A DNA stretch of 37,448 nucleotides from contig CAJAWW010000080.1 in assembly GCA_903946745.1 (NCBI GenBank), forward strand, positions 1 through 37,448, given 5' to 3'. A model generated the notes under the pieces. It saw nothing but the letters and a program-made list of their open reading frames with translations, did not search any database and was not told the DNA's origin. Both the position numbers and the translations under genes were made by a program. Position 1 is the first letter of the stretch; every line of letters starts with the position of its first letter. This stretch comes from an uncultured beta proteobacterium (GTDB lineage: Bacteria > Pseudomonadota > Gammaproteobacteria > Burkholderiales > Rhodocyclaceae). Of this stretch, positions 1 through 8,091 are shown one piece after another.

Positions 1-407
1 GAATCACCAATATGCGCGACGGTGACCTTGTCGTCGTGAAACACACCAATCACCAGCGTCGTACCCATCCCGGCATACTGTGGCTGGCTTTGTGCCGCCT
101 GATAAATGGCGCTATTGGTCTTGGCAATTTCTGCGCTCAGCGCCGCATGCGCCCACGACTCACCCGAGGCACTATCTGGCAAACCCGGCGAACTCGGCGA
201 ACGCGCAAGAAACGACTTTTCCAGTTCGGTACCCAGCAGCACCGTTGCCATTCCACTGGCCACTTCTCCGGCGTTGTAGCCCCCCATGCCATCGGCCAGA
301 ACCGCAATGCCGCGCACGGGATTGGCCATGACCGCATCTTCGTTATTGGAACGAACCATACCGGGGTCGGTTTTGGTAACAATGTCGAGCACTGAATTTA
401 GTTCCAT
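1..407 (-). CDS. PP2C-family Ser/Thr protein phosphatase, N-terminal part (cut by window edge)
   Basis: Protein phosphatase of the PPM/PP2C family, expected to remove phosphate from Ser/Thr in a metal-dependent way in the cytoplasm. 135 complete residues are visible and the C-terminal part lies outside the window. Family motifs are seen in order: RSNNEDA (residues 19-25, including the metal-site Glu/Asp), LADGMGGYNAGEVAS (37-51, with the metal-binding DG), GMGTTLV (113-119) and VAHIGDS at the edge. The start is the ATG at 407, which gives the canonical short N-terminus before the RSNNED motif. It lies 56 nt after the kinase stop, on the same strand, so it is the likely partner phosphatase of that kinase. 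No good Shine-Dalgarno sequence is visible. The leader holds a pentamer repeat and a second, out-of-frame ATG 11 nt upstream. Family assignment is firm; the substrate is unknown. Confidence 0.9.
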   Translation of the reverse strand, partial: MELNSVLDIVTKTDPGMVRSNNEDAVMANPVRGIAVLADGMGGYNAGEVASGMATVLLGTELEKSFLARSPSSPGLPDSASGESWAHAALSAEIAKTNSAIYQAAQSQPQYAGMGTTLVIGVFHDDKVTVAHIGD

Positions 408-420
408 TGGAGTTCCATTT

Positions 421-460
421 GTTCAGTTCGGTTCAGTTCGGTTCAGTTCAGTTCGGTTCG
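421..460. repeat. Pentanucleotide tandem repeat, 8 x GTTCR
   Basis: Eight uninterrupted copies of the 5-mer GTTCR (R = A or G) fill this stretch, in the order A,G,A,G,A,A,G,G at the last base. It lies in the spacer between the kinase stop (464) and the phosphatase start (407). On the coding (minus) strand it reads as GAAC-rich leader sequence. It is outside both reading frames, so copy-number change would alter leader length or structure and not a protein. Confidence 0.9.
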
Positions 461-463
461 TGC

Positions 464-3133
464 TCAAAGGCTGATATCGACCGACGCATCACCGGCAGCA
501 GCGCCGCCCGTCATGCCGATGCAGCTTCGAATATCCTTGGCAAATTCTGCCCCGGTCTGGTAGCGCGCCGCAACGTCTTTGGTCAGCGCCTTATCGATGA
601 TGGCCACCACACAATCCGGCAGATCAGGATTGATATTGCGAATATCGGGATGCGGCTCATTGGCGATTCTGAACATCAGTTGCGCCATGGAATCACCATC
701 AAACGGCAATTTTCCGCACGTCATCTGATACAACATAACGCCCAGCGAAAAGAGATCGGAACGGCCATCAATTTTTTTACCGGCCAATTGTTCGGGCGAC
801 ATGAAACTGGGGGTTCCCAGCACCATACCGGTCTTGGTTTTGGATGAGTCGGTAATGCGCGCAATGCCAAAGTCGGTCACCTTGACCTGATCGGATTCCG
901 GTTCATACATGATGTTTGCCGGCTTGATATCGCGATGCACCACATTGTTTTCATGGGCATACGAAAGCGCATCGGCCACACGCGCAACGATACTCAGCAC
1001 GCGCGGCAATGGCAGCAGGTTACCTGGCTTGCCATGCGGTACCAGATCCTTGCCCTTGAGAAACTCCATGGCGATGTAGGCCAGGTCGTGCTCTTCGCCC
1101 GCATCGAACATGGTGACGATATTAGTATGGTTCAGACGCCCGGCAGTTTCGGCCTCGCGGAAGAAACGCTCCTTGACGTCGGCAATTTCGTCCTCATCGA
1201 ACTCTTGCGACAGCGCCATAGTCTTGATCGCCACGACGCGGTTGATTTTGGGATCGCGGCCAAGATACACCACCCCCATCGCGCCTTTGCCCAGTTCTTT
1301 TTCAATCTGGTAACGACCCAGCATCGGTTTTTCAACATTACCCGACGCATCGAGCAGGCTTGCATTGCTCTTGCCCCCTCCGCCACCACCAAGGATCACC
1401 GTTTCCGACAACTGCTTGGCGCGATTGATCCGGGTTTCCACATCGCGGAATTTTGGATCAAAGTCGAACATGTAGCGGAACACCTGCTCCGCCTTGTTGA
1501 ACTGGCGCTTGCGTTCAAAATCCAGCGCCAGATTGTACATATTCTCCAGCAACGGCACATCCATCGGACACTTGCGAAATTTATCGAAGGCCATGTCCAA
1601 CTGCCCCTGGCCCTGAAATGCCAGACCCAGCATGCGATTCGATTCAGCCGACTCGGCATCGGACTTTTCTTTGCCACGCTCGCTGACCAAAAACCGTTTG
1701 GTCGTCAGCAGCAGATGCCCAACCAGCAACAGCGTCGCCGGCACCATCAATTGCAGCCACATCAGTTGCGTCGTCATCAACACAAAATGCGACCCGACCA
1801 GCGCCAGCAGCAATCCGCCCGTAATGCCTGCAGCGACGCCGGCCTTGATACGCGGCAACAGCGCAATCAGATACGCGGCAATCAGCAGAAATACCAACCG
1901 CTCAACCCAGATCGCCCAAGTCGGCACAACAAAAAAATGCTCGGACAACAAGCTGGAAACCGCATGTGCCTGCATTAACACAGCCGGCATGGTTGGATTC
2001 ACGGGGGTCACGAACACGCTGCCGATCGACGAAGACGTGGGGCCAATCAAAACAATCTTGTCGCGATACTTGTCGTAGGGAATTTTCCCGCTCTTCACAT
2101 CAAAGAACGAATCCACCTGAAATGCCGGCTGTCCGCCTTCTTTTTCCTTGTAGAAAAACGTCAGCATCCGTGTTTCGCCGTCGGTGCCGATCTTCAATTT
2201 ACCGAGTTTGACGTGACTGCCCGCCTGTGCCTGAATGTCTGCCGGTGCCAGATTCAGGCTCTTGGCTGCCACCAGCAGCGAAAGCGACGGGTAAGCCTGA
2301 TCGAAATGACCGAGCACCAAAGGTTCGGTACGAATCGCACCATCCACATCGGGCGTGACATTGAGATGCCCGATAGCCGCAGCGACCTTGCCGAGCGGTT
2401 CAATGATGCTGGCATCCACACCGGTGGTGAGATAAGGCGGCGCCTCACCGCCCCCCGTGAGTTTCACCGCGCTTTTCTTGATGTAATCGGGCAAGTCTTT
2501 GTCGGGCCGGCCGCGTGGTTCGCCGATCACAAACAACATCGGCAGCGCGACGTTACCCGCTTTGGAAAAAGCCTCTGCAAGACGACGGTCCGTATTTAAT
2601 TTCTGATCCGCCTCCAGCAAAATGGATTCGATCTGCGGGCAACTGGACGGCAAGGGCGCAGAGGGTGCAGAAGGCTCAGCGATTGCCGCGGGTGCAACGG
2701 GTGCGGCGGGTGCGGCACCGGGCTCTATCGGCGCGGGAGCCACGGCGACGGGCTGAGAGGGGGCCGCAGAAGGCAGCGTCACGCCACAGGTTTCGATCAG
2801 CTTGTTAATGTAAGCGAGACCCTGATCGCGCTGCGGCTCGGAATAAAACACGGTCGTGGCAATCACTTTGGCCTTTGCCGCCGCGAGTTTATCCACCATG
2901 TCGGCCATGACTTCGCGTGACCACGGCCAGCGACCGATGTTGTCGAGGCTGGGCTTATCAATGGCAATGATCGCCACTTTGTCGGAGGGTGCCCGCGAGG
3001 TTGCGCCTACACCCAGGTCATAAGCCTTGCGCTCGAGGCTTTGTAGCAACTCGCCATTGCCCAGCACCAGCACAATAAGGCTGACGACGGCGCCAAAAAA
3101 CCAGTCACTCTTCCAGAAATCTGTCTTTTTCAT
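464..3133 (-). CDS. Transmembrane Ser/Thr protein kinase with CHASE2 sensor domain
   Basis: Eukaryotic-like Ser/Thr kinase of 889 aa. Order of parts: one N-terminal membrane helix (about 11-30), a periplasmic CHASE2 sensor (about 45-390) with a Pro/Ala-rich insert (about 122-162), three closely packed membrane helices (about 408-477), a TPR-like helical stretch (about 500-575), a Gly-rich linker with six Gly in a row, and a C-terminal kinase domain (about 608-870). Kinase motifs seen: GKGAMG P-loop (615-620), VAIK lysine (637), HRDIKPAN (733-740), DFGIA (754-758) and SPEQ. All catalytic residues are present. A longer reading from a TTG at 3193 is possible, but that codon abuts or precedes the likely transcription start. 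The ATG at 3133 gives a typical MKK-plus-helix N-terminus. The gene is followed by the PP2C gene and preceded by a cyclic-nucleotide-binding gene. The signal sensed and the targets are unknown. Confidence 0.93.
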   Translation of the reverse strand: MKKTDFWKSDWFFGAVVSLIVLVLGNGELLQSLERKAYDLGVGATSRAPSDKVAIIAIDKPSLDNIGRWPWSREVMADMVDKLAAAKAKVIATTVFYSEPQRDQGLAYINKLIETCGVTLPSAAPSQPVAVAPAPIEPGAAPAAPVAPAAIAEPSAPSAPLPSSCPQIESILLEADQKLNTDRRLAEAFSKAGNVALPMLFVIGEPRGRPDKDLPDYIKKSAVKLTGGGEAPPYLTTGVDASIIEPLGKVAAAIGHLNVTPDVDGAIRTEPLVLGHFDQAYPSLSLLVAAKSLNLAPADIQAQAGSHVKLGKLKIGTDGETRMLTFFYKEKEGGQPAFQVDSFFDVKSGKIPYDKYRDKIVLIGPTSSSIGSVFVTPVNPTMPAVLMQAHAVSSLLSEHFFVVPTWAIWVERLVFLLIAAYLIALLPRIKAGVAAGITGGLLLALVGSHFVLMTTQLMWLQLMVPATLLLVGHLLLTTKRFLVSERGKEKSDAESAESNRMLGLAFQGQGQLDMAFDKFRKCPMDVPLLENMYNLALDFERKRQFNKAEQVFRYMFDFDPKFRDVETRINRAKQLSETVILGGGGGGKSNASLLDASGNVEKPMLGRYQIEKELGKGAMGVVYLGRDPKINRVVAIKTMALSQEFDEDEIADVKERFFREAETAGRLNHTNIVTMFDAGEEHDLAYIAMEFLKGKDLVPHGKPGNLLPLPRVLSIVARVADALSYAHENNVVHRDIKPANIMYEPESDQVKVTDFGIARITDSSKTKTGMVLGTPSFMSPEQLAGKKIDGRSDLFSLGVMLYQMTCGKLPFDGDSMAQLMFRIANEPHPDIRNINPDLPDCVVAIIDKALTKDVAARYQTGAEFAKDIRSCIGMTGGAAAGDASVDISL

Positions 3134-3193
3134 CTGCGGGTAATTCTGTGCTTTCGCGAAAGAGCCCCTGTTAAAACAGTGCAATGGGTGCAA

Positions 3194-3222
3194 TTGTTAC
3201 AGTACGGCATCAACTCAGTCAA
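3194..3222 (-). promoter_or_regulatory. Candidate sigma70 promoter of the kinase gene
   Basis: On the minus strand a TTGACT box (3217-3222) is followed after 17 nt by TAACAA (3194-3199). Shifting the second box by one base gives AACAAT at 18 nt spacing. The -35 is good and the -10 is weak. Transcription would start near 3187, about 54 nt before the ATG at 3133. It lies in the 173-bp gap between the cyclic-nucleotide-binding gene and the kinase, so the kinase and phosphatase may be expressed separately from the upstream gene. Confidence 0.4.
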
Positions 3223-3306
3223 TCAATTTAACTTAAAAATGTCGGCGGGCGCAGGAAGCGCAGAGTTTTTTATCAATTTTAGCCAAGCAGTCTGCCCGCA
3301 AAAGGG

Positions 3307-3846
3307 CTAACCAACGTTGCGCGACACCGGCTTTGGCTTGCTCACAGGCGCTGCGGCCTGTCGTTCCTGCGCTTCGTTGCGATAACGTCGCGACATGTCG
3401 AGCAGCAACACTTCGTCATTCATTTCAGACAAATGGGTTGCCATTAACCGTGCCATGTTTTTAAGCAGAAACACCGCCACACTGGGCTGCGCAAAAATGG
3501 CCGCGTTGGTCAGACGTAGCGCGACGGAATCCTCCAGTGCCCGAACCGAGGCCATGCGCGGCCGATCGGTTACCAATGCGATCTCACCAAAATGCTCGCC
3601 CGGAAAAATCTCGGCAACATGCGCTTCCTCACGCCCTACCGACTTGAACACCTCGAAGCGTCCCTGCACCACAATGTACATCGAGTGTCCTGAAAAACCT
3701 TCTTCGAAGACGATCTCCCCCGGCGCGAACACGGCTTTCGTGGAACTGCGCAGCATATCCACCAGATCTTCGCGTTCCAACTCGCGAAAGAGGACGACCG
3801 TCGAGAGCAGCTTCAATAACAAGGGCTCGAATTCAGATCCGGACAT
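3307..3846 (-). CDS. Cyclic-nucleotide-binding domain protein (PKA-regulatory-subunit-like)
   Basis: Small soluble protein of 179 aa, made almost wholly of one cyclic nucleotide-binding (cNMP) domain at about residues 15-135. The phosphate-binding cassette is intact: PGEHFGEIAL (82-91) followed by RPRMASV (95-101), with Arg97 at the position that contacts the cyclic phosphate in PKA regulatory subunits and CRP. No helix-turn-helix follows, so it is not a CRP-type regulator. The C-terminus is a short helix plus a Pro/Lys-rich tail. The start is set by a strong GGAGG 8 nt before the ATG at 3846; an in-frame TTG further upstream is less likely. It precedes the kinase and phosphatase genes on the same strand, separated from the kinase by 173 bp. 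The ligand (cAMP or cGMP) and any control of the kinase are inference. Confidence 0.85.
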   Translation of the reverse strand: MSGSEFEPLLLKLLSTVVLFRELEREDLVDMLRSSTKAVFAPGEIVFEEGFSGHSMYIVVQGRFEVFKSVGREEAHVAEIFPGEHFGEIALVTDRPRMASVRALEDSVALRLTNAAIFAQPSVAVFLLKNMARLMATHLSEMNDEVLLLDMSRRYRNEAQERQAAAPVSKPKPVSRNVG

Positions 3847-3935
3847 TGCGCCAACCTCCGTAGCATGGTTCAACAAATGCTATCACTTTCGGTCAAATAG
3901 CACGGCAACCCGTGACACAACAAAAGCACAACAAA

Positions 3936-3968
3936 AAGGCCGTGCCGGATATTAGCCGGCACGGCCTT
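3936..3968 (-). terminator. Rho-independent terminator of sucCD
   Basis: A perfect 13-bp inverted repeat (3936-3948 and 3956-3968, GC-rich core GGCCGTGCCGG) encloses a 7-nt loop. Read on the minus strand it is followed by a run of five T (including stem-edge bases) and more T-rich sequence. It lies 57 nt after the sucD stop. It should end sucCD transcription and insulate the cyclic-nucleotide-binding gene downstream. Confidence 0.9.
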
Positions 3969-4024
3969 CTGATACCTACACGACCCAGCGTCTGCGTGAG
4001 CGCCAGCTCTGACGTCCTGCAAAA

Positions 4025-4921
4025 TTACTTCAACAGCGCCTTGAGTAGCTTCGCCATTTCTGAAGGATTGCGGGTCACGGTGAAGCCGCACTCTTCCATG
4101 ATGGCCAGTTTCGCGTCAGCCGTGTCAGCACCGCCAGAAATCAGCGCGCCGGCATGTCCCATGCGCTTGCCGGCAGGTGCCGTTACGCCGGCGATGAAAC
4201 CGACAATCGGCTTCTTCATGTTGGCCTTGCACCACACTGCTGCTTCGGCTTCGTCCGGACCACCGATTTCACCGATCATGATGACCGCATCGGTTTCAGG
4301 ATCGTCATTGAACGCACGCATGACATCAATGTGCTTGAGGCCATTGATGGGGTCGCCACCAATACCCACCGCAGAAGACTGCCCGAGACCGATTTCGGTC
4401 AACTGACCCACGGCTTCATAGGTCAGCGTGCCGGAACGTGACACCACGCCGATGCGTCCCTTGCGGTGAATGTGGCCGGGCATGATGCCGATCTTGATTT
4501 CATCCGGGGTAATCAGGCCGGGGCAGTTGGGGCCGAGCAGCAGCGTTTTTTTACCACCGGCAGCTTCCTTGGCTTTCATCTTGTTACGCACGACCAGCAT
4601 GTCGCGCACCGGAATGCCTTCGGTGATGCAGATGGCCAGATCGAGATCGGCTTCGCAGGCTTCCCAGATCGCATCGGCAGCGCCGGCGGGCGGCACATAG
4701 ATGACGGAAACCGTTGCACCGGTCTGCGCCTTGGCTTCTTTGACCGAGGCAAAAATCGGAATGTCAAAAATTGACTCGCCGGCTTTTTTGGGGTTCACGC
4801 CCGCCACAAAGCAGTTTTTGCCGTTGGCGTACTCCTGACACTTTTCAGTGTGAAACTGGCCGGTTTTCCCGGTGATGCCCTGGGTGATGACCTTGGTGTC
4901 TTTATTGATGAAAATTGACAT
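4025..4921 (-). CDS. sucD: Succinyl-CoA synthetase (ADP-forming) alpha subunit
   Basis: Alpha subunit of the TCA-cycle enzyme that converts succinyl-CoA to succinate with substrate-level ATP formation. 298 aa, a few residues longer than the E. coli protein. The N-terminal CoA-binding Rossmann domain begins [21 protein letters not shown]. The phosphorylated catalytic histidine is His256 in [14 protein letters not shown], and the ligase signature around [10 protein letters not shown] is intact. The start ATG at 4921 has AAGGA upstream. It follows sucC by 9 nt and forms one operon with it, ended by the hairpin at 3936-3968. No truncation or missing residue was seen. Confidence 0.98.
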   Translation of the reverse strand: MSIFINKDTKVITQGITGKTGQFHTEKCQEYANGKNCFVAGVNPKKAGESIFDIPIFASVKEAKAQTGATVSVIYVPPAGAADAIWEACEADLDLAICITEGIPVRDMLVVRNKMKAKEAAGGKKTLLLGPNCPGLITPDEIKIGIMPGHIHRKGRIGVVSRSGTLTYEAVGQLTEIGLGQSSAVGIGGDPINGLKHIDVMRAFNDDPETDAVIMIGEIGGPDEAEAAVWCKANMKKPIVGFIAGVTAPAGKRMGHAGALISGGADTADAKLAIMEECGFTVTRNPSEMAKLLKALLK

Positions 4922-4930
4922 AGTGGTTCC

Positions 4931-6091
4931 TTACTTGACGGCTGCGACGATCTTGGTCGCAGCTTCGGCCATGGAGTCAGCAGTGATGATCGGCAGACCC
5001 GATTCAGCAAGAATTTTCTTGCCCAGATCTTCGTTGGTGCCCTTCATGCGTACCACCAGCGGCACGGCCAGATGGGTTTCACGAGCAGCCGTGACAACGC
5101 CATTGGCGATGGTGTCGCACTTCATGATGCCACCGAAAATATTGACCAGACTGCCTTTTACCTTGGGGTTCTTGAGCATGATCTTGAACGCTTCGGTCAC
5201 CTTCTCGGTGGTAGCACCGCCACCGACGTCGAGGAAGTTGGCCGGCTCAGCACCAAACAGCTTGATGGTGTCCATGGTCGCCATCGCCAGACCGGCACCA
5301 TTCACCAAGCAACCGATATTGCCGTCAAGGCTGATGTAGGCCAGATCAAACTTGGAGGCTTCGACTTCATCCGCGTCTTCTTCATCCAGATCGCGATAAG
5401 CGACGATTTCCGGGTGACGATACAAAGCGTTTGAATCAAAATTGAACTTGGCGTCGAGCGCACGGATACCGCCGTCACCTTCCAGAATCAGCGGGTTGAT
5501 TTCCGCCAGGCTGGCATCGGTTTCCATGTAGCAGGTGTAGAGCTTCTTCAGCGTATCCACCGCTTGAGCCAGCGATCCGGCTGGTACGCCGATGCCATTC
5601 GCCAGTTCGTTGGCTTGTGCGTCGGTCAGACCCACAGCCGGATCGACGAACACTTTGATAATTTTTTCAGGGGTCTTGTGGGCAACCTCCTCGATGTCCA
5701 TGCCGCCTTCGGATGAGGCCATCATGGCAACTTTTTGTGTGGCACGGTCGGTCAGCGCGGCAACGTAGTATTCCTTCTTGATGTCGGCACCTTCTTCGAC
5801 CAGCAGACGATTCACCTTTTGGCCTGCGGGGCCGGTCTGGTGGGTCTTCAACTGCATGCCGAGAATCTGGCCGGCGTAGGTTTTGACCTCGTCCATCGAC
5901 TTGGCCACCTTGACACCGCCACCCTTGCCGCGTCCGCCTGCGTGAATCTGGGCTTTGACCACCCAAACTTTACCGCCGAGCGTTTCCGCTGCCTTGACCG
6001 CCTCATCGACGGAAAAGCAGGGAATGCCGCGCGGAACCGTCACGCCGAACTTTTTCAGGAGTTCCTTGCCCTGATATTCGTGGATCTTCAT
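4931..6091 (-). CDS. sucC: Succinyl-CoA synthetase (ADP-forming) beta subunit
   Basis: Beta subunit of succinyl-CoA synthetase, carrying the ATP-grasp nucleotide-binding fold in the N-terminal half and the CoA-ligase fold in the C-terminal half. 386 aa, matching the family. Typical start [17 protein letters not shown], Gly-rich loop [10 protein letters not shown] near residue 52, and the C-terminal segments [18 protein letters not shown] and [12 protein letters not shown]. The ATG at 6091 has AAGGAAGA about 7 nt upstream. First gene of the sucCD operon, with a 223-bp upstream gap holding a good promoter. The 2-oxoglutarate dehydrogenase genes that sometimes adjoin sucCD are not in the window. 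Confidence 0.98.
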   Translation of the reverse strand: MKIHEYQGKELLKKFGVTVPRGIPCFSVDEAVKAAETLGGKVWVVKAQIHAGGRGKGGGVKVAKSMDEVKTYAGQILGMQLKTHQTGPAGQKVNRLLVEEGADIKKEYYVAALTDRATQKVAMMASSEGGMDIEEVAHKTPEKIIKVFVDPAVGLTDAQANELANGIGVPAGSLAQAVDTLKKLYTCYMETDASLAEINPLILEGDGGIRALDAKFNFDSNALYRHPEIVAYRDLDEEDADEVEASKFDLAYISLDGNIGCLVNGAGLAMATMDTIKLFGAEPANFLDVGGGATTEKVTEAFKIMLKNPKVKGSLVNIFGGIMKCDTIANGVVTAARETHLAVPLVVRMKGTNEDLGKKILAESGLPIITADSMAEAATKIVAAVK

Positions 6092-6247
6092 GCGTCTTCC
6101 TTGTTGTATGTGGTGCGTTGATTAGGAGCCGACATTATCTTGATGAAGCCACGTGCCGGTCTTCTGCCAAAAACCGGTGCCGAATCTGGCGCCGGGCTGT
6201 TTCCGAAGGCGGTGCTGCCAAAGTATGAAACTTTTGCGTCGCGAAAC

Positions 6248-6283
6248 TATAACATGAACACTAATTCGCTTATGTCATGTATA
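6248..6283. promoter_or_regulatory. Imperfect inverted repeat at the sucC promoter (possible operator)
   Basis: Plus-strand arms TATAACATGAACA (6248-6260) and TGTCATGTATA (6273-6283) are inverted copies with 11 matching positions if two single-base gaps are allowed, separated by 12 nt. The right arm overlaps the predicted -10 box of sucCD and the left arm lies in the early transcribed region. The position fits a repressor site, but the match is imperfect and AT-rich sequence can produce this by chance. No regulator can be named. Confidence 0.3.
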
Positions 6284-6306
6284 AGACACAAGAGCTCGTG
6301 CGTCAA
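6278..6306 (-). promoter_or_regulatory. Sigma70-type promoter of sucCD
   Basis: On the minus strand TTGACG (6301-6306; 5 of 6 to consensus) is followed after exactly 17 nt by TATACA (6278-6283; 4 of 6). Expected start is near 6271, giving a leader of about 180 nt before sucC. The site starts 9 nt before the paaN stop codon region on the same strand, in an otherwise gene-free 223-bp gap. Confidence 0.6.
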
Positions 6307-6314
6307 ACCTGCAA

Positions 6315-7973
6315 TCAGAGTTGCCGTCGGCTCTGGATGACAAAGAAACGACTGGCGACAAATGCGCTATCGGTCAAACAGGCATTGGCCGCCGGGTTGG
6401 CACCGGTGGCATGAAAATCAGAAAATCCGGCCGCGTGATTCACGAAGAGATTTCCCGTGAGATTGATCGATAGCGCCACCCCGGCGCGCAATGCGGCATC
6501 CTCAGCCAACTGCACCATCACCGGGTTGGATGAATAAATCGCAAAGGTAATCGCACCGCGTTCACGAATCATGCGCTCGGCGGTGGCCAGACTTTCTGCG
6601 GTGGTCGCGGTGCTCACCACCAGACTGATCGGACCGAAACACTCCTCGGCATAGGCATGGTCGTTATCTGCCGAAACCCGCAGAATCAGCGGGCTGCGGA
6701 TGCGGGCATCGGGCCATTGCGGATGATTCACCACGCCGGAATGCCGCAGCACATCGCCAAAACTCTCGGCCGCCTCAATCCGGGCAAGGGTGGCCGCCGA
6801 CTGGATGGCACCCAGCACTTCCACTGCGCGCGCGGGATCCTCAAGAAGCTTGGAGACCACCATCGCCAGATCCCTGCCAAACTGTTCCGCGGGAACCACG
6901 CCCTCAGGCGTTCTGACACCATCGCTCGACACAAAAATGGTTTGCGGCGAAGTGCACATCTGCCCTGAATACAGCGACAAACTGAGCGCCAGATTACGCA
7001 GCATGGCCTTGTAGTCCGACACCGAATCGACAATCACGCAATTGGTGCCGGCTTTTTCGGTGAACACCACGGCTTGCCGCGCATGCTCTTCAAGCCAGTT
7101 GCCAAAATCCGGCCCACCGGTGTAGTCGATGATGCGAATTTCCGGCTTCATGGCGACATCTTTTGCCACCGGCGCGGTTGCATCGTCTGCCAACAGGCTA
7201 ATCAGATTCGGATCGAAGCCCGCTTCTTTCAAGACCTGCCGCGCGACGGCAACGGTCAGCGCCAAGGGCAGGATCACCGCCGGATGGGGTTTGATGATGA
7301 CGGGATTACCCGTAACCAGACTCGCAAACAAGCCCGGATAGGCATTCCAGGTGGGGAAGGTCGCACAACAGATCACCAGCCCGATACCCCGTGGCACCAC
7401 GGTAAAACGTTTTTCCACACACAATGGCGGATTCTTGCCCTGCGGTTTTTCCCACGTGGCGGCTTCCGGGATGTGCTTCATTTCCCGCCAGGCCGTCGCC
7501 ACTGCTTCGAGACCGCGATCTTGCGCGTGCGGGCCGGCAGACTGAAACGCCATCAGCAGCGGTTGGCCGGTGGTGTGCATGACCGCGTGCGCCATTTCAA
7601 AACTTCCGGCATTCAGCCGGGCAAGAATTTCCACACAGACCCCGGCACGGGTATCCGGCCCAGCCTTGATCCAGGCTGGCGCAGCCACTTTGGCAGCGCC
7701 GATCAAGGCATCCGGGGTGCATAACGGATAACCAATGCTCAACGGCAGGCCGTAAGGTGAAACCTCGGCACCGCCACGACCAAAAACACCCGGCTGATCG
7801 AGATAAAACTGCGCCCCGCGATAAGCTTCAAATGCCGCACGGCCATCGTCGATTGCCGATTCACCATAGCTGCGCGGATTCTCGGAATAGAGGCTCCAGT
7901 AACCGCGGGTGGCCACGGCATCAACTGCCTGCTGCAGACTCGCCTGATGCTTTTCGAACATGGGGTGGGACAC
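6315..7973 (-). CDS. paaN: PaaN-type aldehyde dehydrogenase family protein
   Basis: Member of the aldehyde dehydrogenase superfamily closest, by recall, to the proteins annotated PaaN (phenylacetic acid degradation). 552 aa, the usual length for that group. Visible dehydrogenase features: the PTWN segment (207-210, in place of the usual PWNFP), Lys228 in NPVIIKPH, a Glu in FTEKAGTN (about 306) and the nucleophile Cys340 in SGQMCTSPQ. The likely start is GTG at 7973, because AGGAG lies 6 nt before it; the next ATG (7961) is 18 nt from that site. No other paa gene is in the window, so a role in phenylacetate breakdown is not supported by context. It may act on another CoA-linked or aromatic aldehyde. 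It is divergent from msrA. Fold assignment is firm; the substrate is unsure. Confidence 0.85.
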   Translation of the reverse strand: MSHPMFEKHQASLQQAVDAVATRGYWSLYSENPRSYGESAIDDGRAAFEAYRGAQFYLDQPGVFGRGGAEVSPYGLPLSIGYPLCTPDALIGAAKVAAPAWIKAGPDTRAGVCVEILARLNAGSFEMAHAVMHTTGQPLLMAFQSAGPHAQDRGLEAVATAWREMKHIPEAATWEKPQGKNPPLCVEKRFTVVPRGIGLVICCATFPTWNAYPGLFASLVTGNPVIIKPHPAVILPLALTVAVARQVLKEAGFDPNLISLLADDATAPVAKDVAMKPEIRIIDYTGGPDFGNWLEEHARQAVVFTEKAGTNCVIVDSVSDYKAMLRNLALSLSLYSGQMCTSPQTIFVSSDGVRTPEGVVPAEQFGRDLAMVVSKLLEDPARAVEVLGAIQSAATLARIEAAESFGDVLRHSGVVNHPQWPDARIRSPLILRVSADNDHAYAEECFGPISLVVSTATTAESLATAERMIRERGAITFAIYSSNPVMVQLAEDAALRAGVALSINLTGNLFVNHAAGFSDFHATGANPAANACLTDSAFVASRFFVIQSRRQL

Positions 7974-8054
7974 GGGATTCTCCTGTGGACTTCGCTTGCG
8001 AACGTCTCTTGCTAACACCAATTCATTCTACGCCGCACGCCTGAAAGCATCCGC

Positions 8055-8085
8055 TATCATGCGCAAAATTGATGCATGACAGGAG
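8055..8085 (+). promoter_or_regulatory. msrA upstream region: -10-like box, inverted repeat and strong RBS
   Basis: TATCAT at 8055-8060 resembles a -10 box, but no good -35 is seen at the right distance. An inverted repeat TCATGC (8057-8062) / GCATGA (8074-8079) with an 11-nt spacer overlaps it. CAGGAG (8080-8085) is a strong Shine-Dalgarno sequence 6 nt before the msrA ATG. The inverted repeat could be an operator or a weak mRNA hairpin next to the RBS. Confidence 0.35.
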
Positions 8086-8091
8086 TCTCAT

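Noticed and set aside
935-1978. Long open frame (about 347 codons) on the plus strand inside the kinase gene
   Set aside because: It is antisense to well-conserved kinase and CHASE2 codons, has no RBS and encodes an unrecognised Arg/His/Gln-rich product, as expected of the complement of a GC-rich gene.
2640-2760. Frameshift or mobile insertion as cause of the Pro/Ala-rich part of the kinase
   Set aside because: The frame is continuous, there are no target-site repeats or transposase traces, and conserved CHASE2 sequence resumes after it.
3256-3275. GCGC-AGGAA-GCGC hairpin after the cyclic-nucleotide-binding gene
   Set aside because: Four-bp stem with no adjacent T-run. Not credible as a terminator.
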